Part shown: in pieces, positions 11,986 through 22,609 of the stretch | How the letters are laid out: every line of letters starts with the position of its first letter | Numbering within the stretch: the stretch's first letter is position 1 | DNA from: Ochotona curzoniae | Taxonomy: Eukaryota; Chordata; Mammalia; Lagomorpha; Ochotonidae | DNA: 64,000 bases | Direction: 5' to 3' | NCBI RefSeq assembly: GCF_017591425.1 | Contig: NW_024467119.1 | Span: 28,121,001 to 28,185,000 of the forward strand | Program-made: the position numbers and the translations under genes | The notes under the pieces: model-generated | What the model was told of the DNA's origin: nothing | The model's database searches: none | What the model saw: only the letters and a program-made list of their open reading frames with translations

Positions 11986-12589
11986 GTTGTTATTAAAGCA
12001 TCCTTTCTAAACTCCTGGTTACATTACTTACAGAATTTTCTACAAACAGAATTATTTTTAGAACAGTATGCTGTCTAAGTGCAATATGCCAGGGAGGATG
12101 AGCTTTTTCTCGGCAAAAATGTCAAATGAAACAAACATGTCAAAATGAGCCAGGTAGGTTTCAAATTGTTCAACAAGGAGAAGTGATAAATGTGAAACCC
12201 AGAGAAACAATCCTGAAAAAGAGAATTGGACTCAACTTTTTCCCATTCATTTGTCTGCTTCCAAATGAAAAAGTTTTATCAAGAGTTTGGTAAGAGGGAA
12301 ACGGTCAAATAAGAGACTTAGAAAATAGAAAGAGAGTGCTTGTTGTAAGAATAAAATAATCCCCCAGTGTTCATGTGCCCAGCCTTAATGCAGTGGTCGA
12401 GGTTTTATATCAGACGATCCAGAATCCAGAATGAAAGTGCACTTTGTGATTTCCTCCTGGAAGAGGGCATGTTCGACTTCTTTGCAATTCTTTGCTGTCT
12501 TAAAGTGTCTTTTACATTGAAGGCAAAACATATTTCAGTAAAAGAACCAACACTTACAAAACAAGTTTTACTTTCCTTATGAACATAGG

Positions 12590-12715
12590 GGCAAGAGCTG
12601 CCTCATAGGGATTTTGTAAAGTTTAAATGACAACCTAAAAAAAAGACAACATATTTTTGAAAAGGCAGCACATGTGGCACTAGGCCTCATGCATAGTAAG
12701 TTCTAATCAACTGAG
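12590..12715 (-). repeat. MIR remnant, reverse
   Basis: 'ctgcctcatagggattttgt' with 'aaagtttaaatgacaa' and later 'cactaggcctcatgcatagt' corresponds to the reverse of the MIR 5' half ('tacctcatagggttgttgtgaggattaaatgag...gtgcctggcacatagtaag'). Confidence 0.5.
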
Positions 12716-12719
12716 CACT

Positions 12720-14940
12720 GATCTTGTTAACTACGAAAAGAACAAGTGTGGGGCCTGGGGTGGTTTAAATTGATGGACAAATTATTTTTTTACATGGTTC
12801 TGAGTTTTGAGTATATACATTTATATAGTTTTCAGCATAACAAACCCAATTTACCCCTCAGATATTTTTCATATGTACAACCCCACAGTTAGTGAGTGGG
12901 TCGTAGGTGACTTACCAGATTCATTCAAACAATGACATATATTCTCTGTGTTAAAGAACACAGCTGACTTCTATAAAATTATAAGTGTAGTATAATGTTG
13001 ATATCATTTATCCCCAAACTGAGTGGCATTTGCCATCTCTCCACTGACAATTTACTCATGTAGTGCTTGGGTTGAATATACTTAATTAGAATCAACACTG
13101 AGATTGACACAAACTATATTCTTTGGATTAGGCTGCAATCATTTTCTTTATTCTTCTATTAGGCCTATGACTCCATGGTTTTCTCTAACATATCAGACAT
13201 AGACTAGGGTACATATTAAAGTTCATGAAAAATTGAATGAAAAGATAGGCTTATTTTGTTGAAAAAATGAAATCGATGTGTATGAGCTCTTCAAAAACTT
13301 TATTAATAAAAACTTCATGTTCCATGGATTTCATTTTCTTTTTTTAGTCAAAATGAACTTGATCTTGAGCTTCCATTGTCCACGAACTTTTGAAAGTCCC
13401 TTTTGAGTCTGCCTAGAGTTTGCGTATGAAGACTTGGTCTGTGTAATCAGTGACACCATTGATACGTGAGAACATTTTTTAAAAAATGTAGACATTTGAG
13501 AGCATGTGAAATAACAGTACTTTTGGGACCTCTGGCAAAGAATTCGTAGTACTTCATAATTTAGCACATCAAGAAGCTTATATAAAAATGAAAGAATTGT
13601 GCATTTTGGCCTTCAGTTTGAAATATTTATAAAGGTAAATGAAAACGGAGTCTGCCTTTCATCAGAGCCTGTGTTACAGCCTGGTTAATATTGCATGCTG
13701 AGTGAGCTATAAATAAACAATAAATAGAAATAAAAATAGTGACTATAAAAATAATTATGAGTATAAATAATGCATGAGTAAAGCATAAATGTAGGCAATG
13801 AGATGAAATGGAACCAGGAATGAAATTTAATTAAGCTTGATCTTGAGTTTCAGAAGTCTTTCAGAACCAATCGTTTAGTGAGGATTTCAGGTTTTCTTAT
13901 TTCCTTTTAATTTTAAATGAATGTTCTCACAGCTTCTTGCTCCTCAGGTCAGTCAACCAAAGATAACTATTACTGTAATTCCAAATAGCTGCCTGGTGAA
14001 AGTATTTGGTCTGAGAATGACTTTAGGCAAAGGGGACCAGATGGTTCCATTTTTAAAGGGATCATCTCCTGCTCAGACATTTTTTTTTTTAAATCTGCAT
14101 TTAAGAAGCCTTTTGGGAGCTGCACGTGATTTCCTTTTCTCAGGGAGAAAGCAAGAAGGGAAACTCTTTCTTTCCATCTCAGGATTAGTTTGATTGAGAG
14201 AAACTTTCCAGATCATCAGTCCAATTGGCTGTCGGAATAAACTTGCTTAGAAGAGGCTTTTGGGGAAAAAGGAAAAGTTCTGGTGCTCTGTAAGAATGAA
14301 CTCATGTATTGAATTTTCATCTGGCAGTTTGATGATGCAGGTGATAAAAATTTACATCCTTCTTTTAACAGTAAAATTCCAGGAGACTATAGATATTTGC
14401 CCCAGGTTGTAAGTAGTGGAACCAGCCTGAGGGAGGTTTCTTGGGCAAACTGCCTCCCAAACCCACATGCACAGACTACACTGAATGAAGCAAAACAGAT
14501 GTCTACAGTAGAAAACCAAATCTTGTGGGAATTTATAAGTTTTATCGTAAATAAAACTATGAAATAAGAGGCTACAGAATTTTAGTCACGCGTACCCACA
14601 AGTGTTCACACTGCCCAGCCACCTCCATCTTCTGCTTCTTTCCCATGCTGTTTAGAGGATTCTGCCTCCTGCCAGCATGCTCCATGTTTTTATGTTTGGA
14701 GCGGGACATGAATTCTGTACATAGAAGACACTCAATCACTATTTATTTCACAAAAGAATGAAAGGTTTATATGCTTCCTTTTAACAGTTCAAAAGATCCA
14801 GGGGTTTAAAGACCTTTTACAAATGACTACTCATGATGGCACAATTTTGGCAATCTTGCCTACATCTATTGTGTGTTCCTCTTGTTGGTGAATTGTCACT
14901 CGTTTATTTTGTACATGTTTGTCGACTACCTATTAAAATA
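12720..14940. other. AT-rich intergenic DNA, no gene seen
   Basis: No SINE is present. A 78-codon minus-strand frame (13331-13567) is Lys- and Ser-rich. The 13270-13560 stretch has the look of an old DNA-transposon remnant ('acgaacttttgaaagtccc'), but the family cannot be fixed. 13610-13800 is rich in TAAAT/ATAAT and repeat-free. Confidence 0.4.
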
Positions 14941-14944
14941 GTTG

Positions 14945-15180
14945 ATATCCATAGACTCCCTACTGTGTATGAAGTAATGTTCTGAGTGCTTTATATGTAT
15001 TGGTTCAATTTAATGCTTACAAAAATGCTAGGGGCGAAGTGCCATTTTTACAAAGGAACTGCAGTATAGGGAAGCTAAATAATGAACTCAAGATCGCACA
15101 GTTGCAATGTGATGGGCCTAGGATTCAGTTTGTATTCCCCAGTTCTAGAGCCAGGGTTTTTAACCCAGTGCTTTACCGAG
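14945..15180 (+). repeat. MIR element, near full length
   Basis: The full MIR order is visible: 'ctactgtgtatgaagtaatg' and 'ttctgagtgctttatatgta', then 'ttcaatttaatgcttacaaa', 'ccatttttacaaaggaactg', 'gaactcaagatcgcacagtt' and 'gggcctaggattcagtttg', ending in 'aacccagtgctttacc'. This tRNA-derived SINE predates the placental radiation. Confidence 0.85.
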
Positions 15181-15184
15181 TCGC

Positions 15185-15685
15185 GTGGGTTTGAGTTCAG
15201 GGAAAGATTAGTAGGAGCTGAATATGAACATGTCATCTCAGTGTACACCCAGGAGGTAAAATGACCTCTTTCAGTTTATGGGATACTTGCACAAGTCATG
15301 AATAAAATGTCACTGATTTGTATAAGGAGGTTTTCTTTCTCAATAATATGAAGAAAAAATAAGAGAATTGGGAATGGTGTGATTGGAGATGATGGGGCAA
15401 AATATACTTTGATGTAATTATTGAGTTATTTCACTTCAAACTTTTGTTTTTTTTTTCTTTTTGCAAAAGGTGGAAAAGCATTTAATTCTAAGTTGGAGCA
15501 AGAATTTATTTCTTCTGGAAGCATTTCCTCCTTTACTTAGGATTTCTGCTAACTATTCACTTGTATTTCATTATTTGTTCTTTTATGAAGCTACACTGAA
15601 TTGACATTCATACGTAGTCAGTGTTTTTCTTGCTTGTAGCTAATGTTACTTGAAATTTTTCCATACAAAAACAGTCACTGCAGCT
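15185..15685. other. Unique intergenic DNA, no gene seen
   Basis: Between two ancient repeats there is only AT-rich sequence with an oligo-T run near 15447-15457. Confidence 0.4.
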
Positions 15686-15689
15686 TAAC

Positions 15690-15800
15690 TGCACTGTCAT
15701 TTATTTAGCACCTGCTAAGTATCCAGTAGTATAGATGGTGGGAATGCAGGGAAAAAAAAATAAGACCTTGCTCCAGCTTTCAAGAATAATGGGAAAAGAA
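15690..15800 (+). repeat. Possible L2 remnant
   Basis: 'catttatttagcacctgcta' followed by 'agtatccagtagtat' and 'tgggaatgcagg' resembles the L2 3' end ('atttattgagcacctactatgtgcc...gggatacagtgg'). Confidence 0.4.
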
Positions 15801-15804
15801 GTAA

Positions 15805-16370
15805 GACAAGTCATTTTATCACATACACACATACATATTCATATATGAAATCATGAAATGATATACAATGCTGACATAACATACAGTTAAACAGCATAAT
15901 TTCCAATATAGTATGAATAGGCTGATCATAACTACATGTATAAGACACAGAGAAAGCCTTGAGGGTAGAAAGAACATTCCTATGGCTTGTGAAGACATCA
16001 GGGAATGTTTTTGGGAAATGTCACAGGAATTTTCTCAAGAGTTTGCCAGATAACACTCCAGACAGAGGAGAGTATGTATGATCAATTAAGGCCCTTGAGA
16101 ACCGGGTTGAGCTTAAGGTTCCTCTAGTAGTAGTCTACCTCCTGAATGTAGAGCTAGGTGAGCGATTACAGAATTTACCTAGCTGGTGATTTTTCAGGTA
16201 AACTCTGGAGATATCTGGGAAGCGTTAGAGAGGAAATAGTCAATTAATTGCCATGGAGTTTGGTTAAATGGAGAGACTGCCACATAGAGATCAATTTAGA
16301 GATTCAAAAGTTAGTCCTACCCATTATCTGAGGAATCAGTCTAAAGAAAGAGTACATGTGTATTTGGAAA
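15805..16370. other. Unique intergenic DNA, no gene seen
   Basis: No open frame or repeat is recognised apart from short 'cacatacacacatac' microsatellite-like sequence near 15821. Confidence 0.4.
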
Positions 16371-17394
16371 TGGATTTACTTTTGTAATGACCAACATAAA
16401 CTATACATATTTAAAATTTGATACATATGTACTTACCAAGTCATCATCATTAAGATTTTGAATACTTATCTATATATTCAAAACACCCAGAAGTTTTCAT
16501 GAGCTTTTGTGAACCTCTGCATTTGTTTTATTTCTTTTCTTTTATTTTGATGATAAATTGCTACACATCTGTATCAGTTACATTGATCAGTATTGTGGGA
16601 ACAGCTTAAAAGTGGACTGTATCAGATTGTGTGGCCATTGTTAGATGAATTGTTTTGTAATTATCCATTAGGTTGGATTAATTAATAGTTCTAAATCCTT
16701 ACTTATTTTCAACTCTCTTACTTTGATAAGCTATTAAGAAAATGATATTGATATCTTCAGCTACAATCATGGGTTTTCCTATTTCCCTTGTGGGTCTGTA
16801 AATTTTAACTCATGTATTTTGAAGTTGTGTTATTAAGTGCATACAAATTTAGGATTGTTATGTCTTCCTGATGCATTTATTCATTTATCATTATGAAGTA
16901 GCTTTTTTTATTCCTGTTAGCATCATTTTATTTGAACTGATATTCACACCGCCACTTCTCCTTTTTGAGTTCTTTCTTTTTTTGGGGGGGTGCTTAGTGT
17001 TATCCCACCATATCTTTTTTTTTAACCTGTTTGTGTCTGTAAAACGTATTTTTGTTAGCAACACATGGTTGTATCTGACTTTGAAAAAAGTTCAATTTGA
17101 TATCTCTGTAGTTTTTGGACCATTTACATTTATGTGATTATTGATATAGCTAGGCTTAAGTGTATGACCTAATTGTTTCTATGTCTTGTTCTTTGTTCCC
17201 ATTGACTCTATTTATTTTGGGACTGTTTTTGGATTCAGAGTTTTCCAAGATTCCATTTTATCTCCTTTATTGGCTTATTAGGTATAGTTCTTTGCTATTT
17301 TAATTGTTGCTTTAGCACTTGTAATATGTATTCAATTTATTATAATCTACATTGAAGTCATATTATTTCAGTTCATGTATTGCATAAGAACCTC

Positions 17395-17754
17395 AGAATA
17401 ACAGTTGTAGGACCTGGTGTGGTAGCCTAGTGACTAAAGCCCTTGCCTTGCATATTCCAGGATCCAATGTGGGCACTGGTTTATGTTCCGGCTGCTCTAC
17501 TTCTCTGCCAGCTCCCTGCTTGTGGCCTGGGAAAGCAGTTGAGGATGGCCCAAAACCTTGGGATTCTGCACCTGTGTGGGAGACCTGGAAGAAGCTCATG
17601 GCTGCTGGCTTTGGATTGGCTCAGCTCTGGCTGCTGGGGCTGCTGGGGCAGTAAACCAGCAGATGGAAGATCTTTCTGTCTCTCTTTCTCTCTATAAATC
17701 TGACTTTCCAATAGAAGTAAATTAAAAAAAATTTTTTTAAAGAATAGTAGTTGT
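17395..17754 (+). mobile_element. C-repeat SINE, full length, in antisense L1
   Basis: The full-length sense copy runs from 'ggacctggtgtggtagccta' (A-box-like) through 'cttgtggcctgggaaagcag' and 'tgtgggagacctggaagaag' to 'agatggaagatctttctg' and 'aataaatt'-type A-rich DNA. Imperfect duplications 'agaataacagttgta' (17395-17409) and 'agaatagtagttgtg' (17741-17754) flank it, giving an insertion into pre-existing L1 sequence. Confidence 0.9.
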
Positions 17755-17858
17755 GTTTTTTTCCTTCCTTATCCTGTTGTTGGGAGACTTATTTACACAC
17801 ATAATCACAATACTAAAAAATCTCATGATATTTTATTATTATGTTTTGTTTAAGCTGT

Positions 17859-18190
17859 CATTTACCTTTTTTTAAAAAGATCTATTTTATTTTTATTGGA
17901 AAGGCGGATATACAGAGAGGAAGATCTTCCATCCGATGATTCACTCTCCAAGTGAGCGCAATGGCCGATACTATGCCGATCCAAAGCCAGGAGCCTCTTC
18001 CGGATCTCCCACGTGGGTGCAGGGTCCCAAAGCTTTGGGCCGTCCTTGACTGCTTTCCCGGGCCACAGGCATGGATCTGGAAGGGAAGCAGGGCTGCCGG
18101 GATTAGAACCGGCACCCATATGGGATCCCGGGCGTGCAAGGCAAGGACCTTAACCACTTGTGCCACCGCGCCGGGCCCATTACCTTTTAA
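17859..18190 (-). mobile_element. C-repeat SINE, best-preserved copy, reverse
   Basis: On the minus strand this copy begins 'gggcccggcgcggtggcaca', with the A-box-like 'tggcacaagtggtt' and the B-box 'ggttctaatcc' intact, and contains 'gcgctcacttggagagtgaa' and an A-rich end. CpGs are largely kept, so it is the youngest-looking copy here. The duplication 'cattta(cc)tttt' / 'cattaccttttaaag' flanks it (17859-17870 and 18178-18190). It faces the copy at 17410-17740 across about 125 bp. Confidence 0.92.
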
Positions 18191-18455
18191 AGATATTTGT
18201 ACAATAAGAAAAAAGTGATATATCTACACATGTAGTTAGCACTTCTGGTGTTTTATTTTCTTTCACTGCTTTTTTTTTTTTCTGGTGTTCTTTATTCCTT
18301 TGTGTTGGCCAAAAATTTCTAGCTGCATCCTCCCCACCATGCTCCCTCGCCTAAAAGGCTTTGCTTAGCATATATTATCACAGTGCGACTCTGCTAATGA
18401 TGATTTCATTCAGTTTTGGTGTGTTGAAAAAATATTCAGCTGTTACTTTTGAAAT

Positions 18456-18490
18456 ATATATCTATATATCTATACACACACACACACAGA
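18456..18490. repeat. (TA)n/(CA)n microsatellite
   Basis: A short TA-rich stretch passes into 'acacacacacacaca' inside the antisense L1. Confidence 0.8.
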
Positions 18491-18624
18491 GCTGTGTATG
18501 GGATTCTAGGCTGAGAGCCTTTTAAGGTATTTCAGTATTGTGAAGATATTGCTGTCCTCTTGCTTAAATCATTGTTGACTTAAAATCACTTTAAGCCTCT
18601 ATTTTCGTTCCAGCTTTCCCAAGA

Positions 18625-18765
18625 AGTGGTTGATTTCATTTACAGATTTTAAAACTGAGGGCAGAAAGAGAAGATTTGTTCAGAGGTCAAACTCTGAAGC
18701 TAACTAACAATCGGGAGCAGAGTCCTGGCTTTCTACTTTTCAAGTCTGTGCTCACCTTCTAAATT
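18625..18765 (+). repeat. Probable MIR remnant
   Basis: 'catttacagattttaaaact' then 'gagggcagaaagagaag', 'gaggtcaaactctgaagct', 'agcagagtcctggctttct' and 'aagtctgtgctcacc' follows the MIR core and 3' half. It lies within the interrupted L1 interval, so it may be a separate old insertion or a chance likeness. Confidence 0.45.
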
Positions 18766-18769
18766 ATTG

Positions 18770-19020
18770 ACTTATTTATTTAAAAGGCAAAGAGAGAAAG
18801 AGAGTGTGTGTGAGAGAGACACAGAGAGAATCTCCGGTTAATTCACACGCCCCCACCTGCCAGTGTCTGCAGTTGCCAGGATTTGATAAAGCCAAAACCA
18901 CGGAGCTGGAACTCTCACGTGGGTAGCAGAGACTCAGCCACGTGAGCCACCATCTGCTGCCCGCCAGGGTGCACATAAGCAGAAATATGTAAAATCAGCA
19001 TCAGAACTTGGGACTGGGAT
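18770..19020 (-). mobile_element. Diverged C-repeat SINE with purine-rich core, reverse
   Basis: The reverse copy starts at 'acttatttatttaaaaggca', continues through a GA/GT-rich stretch, and keeps 'ggaactctcacgtgggtagc' and 'catctgctgcccgccagggtgcacat'. The order and purine-rich core mark an older lagomorph SINE subtype than the copy at 17868. Confidence 0.7.
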
Positions 19021-20059
19021 ACCCCAGTGGAATGCAGGCCTTTCAAGGAGTGGCAAGTGTCTGACAAATATAAGGTAACCGTTTTCTGTATTTTTCTTTT
19101 GTTTTTCAATGCCTTTAAGATGTTCATTTTTTACCCGATTTTAAGAAGTTTGATTTTCATATGCACTGGTGCAGATTCCTTCCTCATCTCTTGCATTAAA
19201 GAGCTCACTGAGCTTTTCAGATCTGTGGGCTTATGGGTTTGTTTAGACTTGGCAAAACAATGCCAGCGTTCCTTGAGACTTGTTTTGTTCTCCTCTTTTG
19301 GAGTTTTCAATGACATACATGTTTAGCTCGAAATTATTTCACAGTTTAATGTGATCTCATTTTAAAAACTGTTGGAATCATTAATATTACTATGCTTTTA
19401 ATGTCCCGACATTTGCTTTTGCAATGTCTAGTTAGCTACCAGCCCCATTTAGTGTATCTTTTATCTGTTACATTGTATAGTTTTTAATCTCTGGAAGCTG
19501 GACTTGGATCTTTTCTTTTTAATACCTCTATGTGTCTACCTAAATTTTGGATATATATATGTATATGGAATTATAAACTTTTAATGCCCCTTCCTATACA
19601 TGAATACATAATCAAGCCACCCTAGTGTGCATGGTGTGTGTATACATGTATACACATAAGCACACCCCCCAGCAGTTTTGACTGACTTGCCTGCTCATTT
19701 GGGTAGTACTTTTTTGCTTCTTTGAATGCCTGGTCATTTTTTACTGGATGTACAATATAAAGTATTGGTGAACTTTGTTCAGTGACGCAGATCCATTGGA
19801 GTGTTATTTTCAAGATTTGTCAGGAAGACCAGAGTCATGCTTAGTCTATGGCTAATTGTTTCTCACTACCAAGGCAAGATCCTTCCCAGTAATGTTTCCA
19901 ATGCCCCATGAATTACAAACCTTTCTGATCTGGCTGATAGGGACAAGTGCTATTCCTGGCCCCATGTGGGCACTGGGCACTGTTTCCCATAGCAGTAAAC
20001 AAGATAGAGATAATATTTTCCCTTATAGCCTCCTGGGAGTTAAAATAACTCATCCTGAG

Positions 20060-20370
20060 TGATGTGAGAACTAGGGTGGTTTGGTGAAATATTAGAGAGA
20101 AACCTACATGTACTAGGGAAATAAGGGAAATAAGTTTTTCAGAAGATCTTGGGACTAAATTAAATTTGAAATCTGAGTAGGTGGTAGTTAGAACAGGGAG
20201 AGGTGCAGTCTTGTCAAAGGAAACAACATTTGTGAATGTCTAAGTCAAGAGAGAAAATGGACAGTTTGATTTGGAAAATTGAAACTAATCCTGAGGCAGC
20301 AGTGAAGAGTTTAAAGGGTGATGTAGAGAAGCTGCCATTCCAACAGCCCTTAATAAACAATGCAGGGCTA
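20060..20370. other. Unique intergenic DNA, no gene seen
   Basis: No recognisable repeat or coding frame. Confidence 0.4.
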
Positions 20371-20374
20371 ATAA

Positions 20375-20480
20375 GAGAGGTTCTAGAGTTAGGGTTCAAA
20401 TTCCATCTTTGCCAGTCTCGAAAATCCTGATCTTTTCTAATCTCCACAATGGGGATGATAAAAATAACAACTGTTTTATT
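20375..20480 (-). repeat. MIR remnant, reverse
   Basis: 'agggttcaaattccatcttt' then 'gccagtctcgaaaatcctga' and 'cttttctaatctccacaatg', 'gggatgataaaaataac' is the reversed MIR 3' half and core. Confidence 0.65.
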
Positions 20481-20849
20481 AGGATATAATAGCAAAAGGA
20501 TTATTAGGATATAATAGAAAAGTCTAAATGTGGACCTTGACTTCCTTTGCTGCAGGAGATGTCATCCCAACACTCTATCCTCTTTTACTATCGCAAAGGC
20601 AAAGTAGAGAGAGTGGCTGCTGGAGCTTCATATAAAAGGAGAGAGGGAGGACAAGAGAACATACTGTGATAGCTGTCCTTGAGGAACTATCTCTGAAATC
20701 CCAGATACGTTGCATCAGTCTCATAGGCTAGAAAGTTTCACATGACCTGTTAAAGCAATAGTTTAAGCCAGCAATATTATCAGTGTGGATAAAGTTAAAG
20801 TTCGATTCGATTTTTTTAAAGACAATGAATATGGGGAGAGCAAGAAATA

Positions 20850-20955
20850 GTTTCTTGTATACTTTGCTTATAAGATTAATGTAAGAATTAAATTTCAGAT
20901 GCTAATTAACTGCTTGGCATAGGGTCTGACACATATTGTTTGCCCATTTATCTTC
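20850..20955 (-). repeat. MIR remnant, reverse, possibly the other half of 20375-20480
   Basis: 'ttaatgtaagaattaaattt' with 'ctgcttggcatagggtctga' and 'cacatattg' is the reversed MIR 5' half. It is on the same strand as the fragment ending at 20480, so the two could be one MIR split by about 370 bp of unidentified sequence. Confidence 0.5.
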
Positions 20956-21179
20956 ATAGGAGCAGTTTAATACAAACCTTTTGTGGATGCACTGTAGCAG
21001 GACAATTACCCTAAGCTAAAGGATTTCTTACCTGCCCTTTAATGAACTGTGGTGGAGTGGTGTACATGGAATTCTATGACACCCTATTTGTGACTAACAG
21101 CACAAAAACCACTAACTGTCTCTGGATTGGTATAATACACCCCAAATCTAATCACCTTTTGCTGATCTGAAGAGTTATT

Positions 21180-21560
21180 AATCTTTGTTAGAAAGACATG
21201 CTGATTGCACCTGATCAACCTGACAAAATAAGCAAATCATCAGGTCAATCAAGTAGAAATCAAACAGAAGGAAAATGAGCTGCTGCTTTTTTTTTTTGTT
21301 CATTAGGCTGCCATACTTACTCATGATGTGAAGTCAACATTCATCTATTGACTTGTTTCTTCATTCACATCTCATCTCCAGCTGTTTACTTTGAGAGTTT
21401 AGCGCTGGTGGGTATGTGGAGAAAGCTGTGCACATTTACCTCCACATGCTGGCGTCAGCAGCATTATCATGTCAGCAGCACCATTACCGTGACTGTCATC
21501 AGTGCAGGGCCATTTTGGCTCACCTAGAATTAGCTTAGCAGGAGGTGGTAAACAAAGGAG
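21180..21560. promoter_or_regulatory. Possible conserved non-coding element
   Basis: The repeat-free tract has 'gctgattgcacctgatcaac', 'aataagcaaatcatcaggtc' and repeated TGATC/ATCA-type motifs, then 'catgtcagcagcaccattac'. A weak candidate based on texture alone. Confidence 0.2.
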
Positions 21561-21564
21561 CCCG

Positions 21565-22235
21565 GGCAGACACTTTCCCTTCGTCTGCCTGGCTAGGCAC
21601 AGATCTGGTTGGAGAGTTAACTAAGAGCTAAGAGATAAGGCTATCATCAGCTGGAGTAGCGAGGTTGAGAGTAAGTCCATTAAAGACACAGAAGGCTTGA
21701 CTTATCGCTACACGTGACTATGTGCTTTTAAATGTCGACAGCTTCTATAAAAATTCCATCTTCCTCACATGCGGTCAACTTGACTGACTGCAGTGAAAAC
21801 TGGCAAGGTTCTGACCCTTCCCGTTTATCTCAGCCAGTGCCAGATAACCTTGCCCCGTAGTCTAAAATTACCTTGTTTTTCCCAGTATTCTTTTTATCTT
21901 TCTGGCTATAATGACAAAAATGAGCCTATGCCTTGGAAACGGCATGTAGACTGGGAAAACTGTGCATTCCCAGCCTTGCAAAACAAACACACTAGATCTT
22001 TGTTTTCAGGGATTGTGAGCACAGTCCAGGACTTCAAGTAGTGGGGTGAGGTAAGGACACCTGCAGGATTTCTCAGATTCCTGCTACCCCACACAGTAGC
22101 TGCTCCTCATAGCTGTAGCTCATTGCTTAAGTTGCCTGTCATGTTCAGTGGTTTGCGTTGCCTGAAGTAGTAACTGTTGGGGCATAGAATGAGGAACCAG
22201 AGTCTTTTTTTTTTCTTCTTATAGTCCTAGTTTGG
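21565..22235. other. Unique intergenic DNA, no gene seen
   Basis: Only shadow-like short frames occur. No mobile element recognised. Confidence 0.4.
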
Positions 22236-22239
22236 CACC

Positions 22240-22308
22240 AAATTCAAATGACCTTGAGAAACTCACCAGGATTTTGGGCCTCCTCTCATTTGTAAGATGA
22301 GATAACCA
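22240..22308 (-). repeat. MIR core remnant, reverse, cut by a SINE
   Basis: 'gaccttgagaaactcaccag' and 'ctcatttgtaagatgagata' correspond to the reversed MIR core 'tgtgaccttgggcaagt...cctcatctgtaaaatggggata'. Confidence 0.5.
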
Positions 22309-22606
22309 ACAGATATTTTATTTCAGAATATATTTATGTATTTCAAAGAGTTACAAAAAGAAAGGGAGAGACAGAAATGAGAGAGACTCTTACTTCCCAG
22401 TGGTCATGACCTCAAACATCTTCCAGATCTCTCACATGGGGATATCAGGAACCGAAACAGTTGAGTAGTCTTCTGCTACTTTCCTAGGCACATTGAGAGC
22501 AGGATTGGAAGCAGAACAGTTGGGATTCAAATCAGTGCCCATATGGGATTCCAGAGTTACAAGAGGTGGCTTAACCTACTGTACCATAATGCTGGTCCCA
22601 ACAGAT
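22305..22606 (-). mobile_element. C-repeat SINE, reverse
   Basis: The reverse copy contains 'cttccagatctctcacatgg', 'ctttcctaggcacattgaga', 'gcaggattggaagcagaaca' and 'cccatatgggattccagagt', ending at 'accataatgctggtccc'. 'ccaacagat' occurs at both edges (about 22304 and 22597) and is the likely target-site duplication. It landed inside or beside a MIR. Confidence 0.85.
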
Positions 22607-22609
22607 CAT

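Larger units (their letters stand above)
16375..20060 (-). mobile_element. Old L1-family LINE in antisense, broken by three SINEs
   Basis: Read on the plus strand, the order is a 3'-UTR-like part ('gatacatatgtacttacc', 16375-16530), ORF2-like sequence ('ttattaagtgcatacaaatt', 'ttaggattgttatgtcttcc', 'gaccatttacatttatgtga', 'ttgatatagctaggctt'), 'gggattctaggctgagagcc' near 18501, 'gagcttttcagatctgtggg' near 19211, and a 5'-end-like portion with 'ctaattgtttctcactacc' and 'atgccccatgaattacaaac' near 19850-19920. This is the order of an ancient (L1M or HAL1-type) element in reverse. Reading frames are destroyed. C-repeats interrupt it at 17410-17740, 17868-18177 and 18770-19020. Confidence 0.75.

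Noticed and set aside
13270..13567. DNA-transposon remnant
   Set aside because: The texture is suggestive, but terminal inverted repeats and a matching family could not be established.
17868..18177. Functional tRNA gene at the SINE head
   Set aside because: The A- and B-box-like motifs belong to a tRNA-derived SINE; no complete cloverleaf with paired acceptor stem is present.
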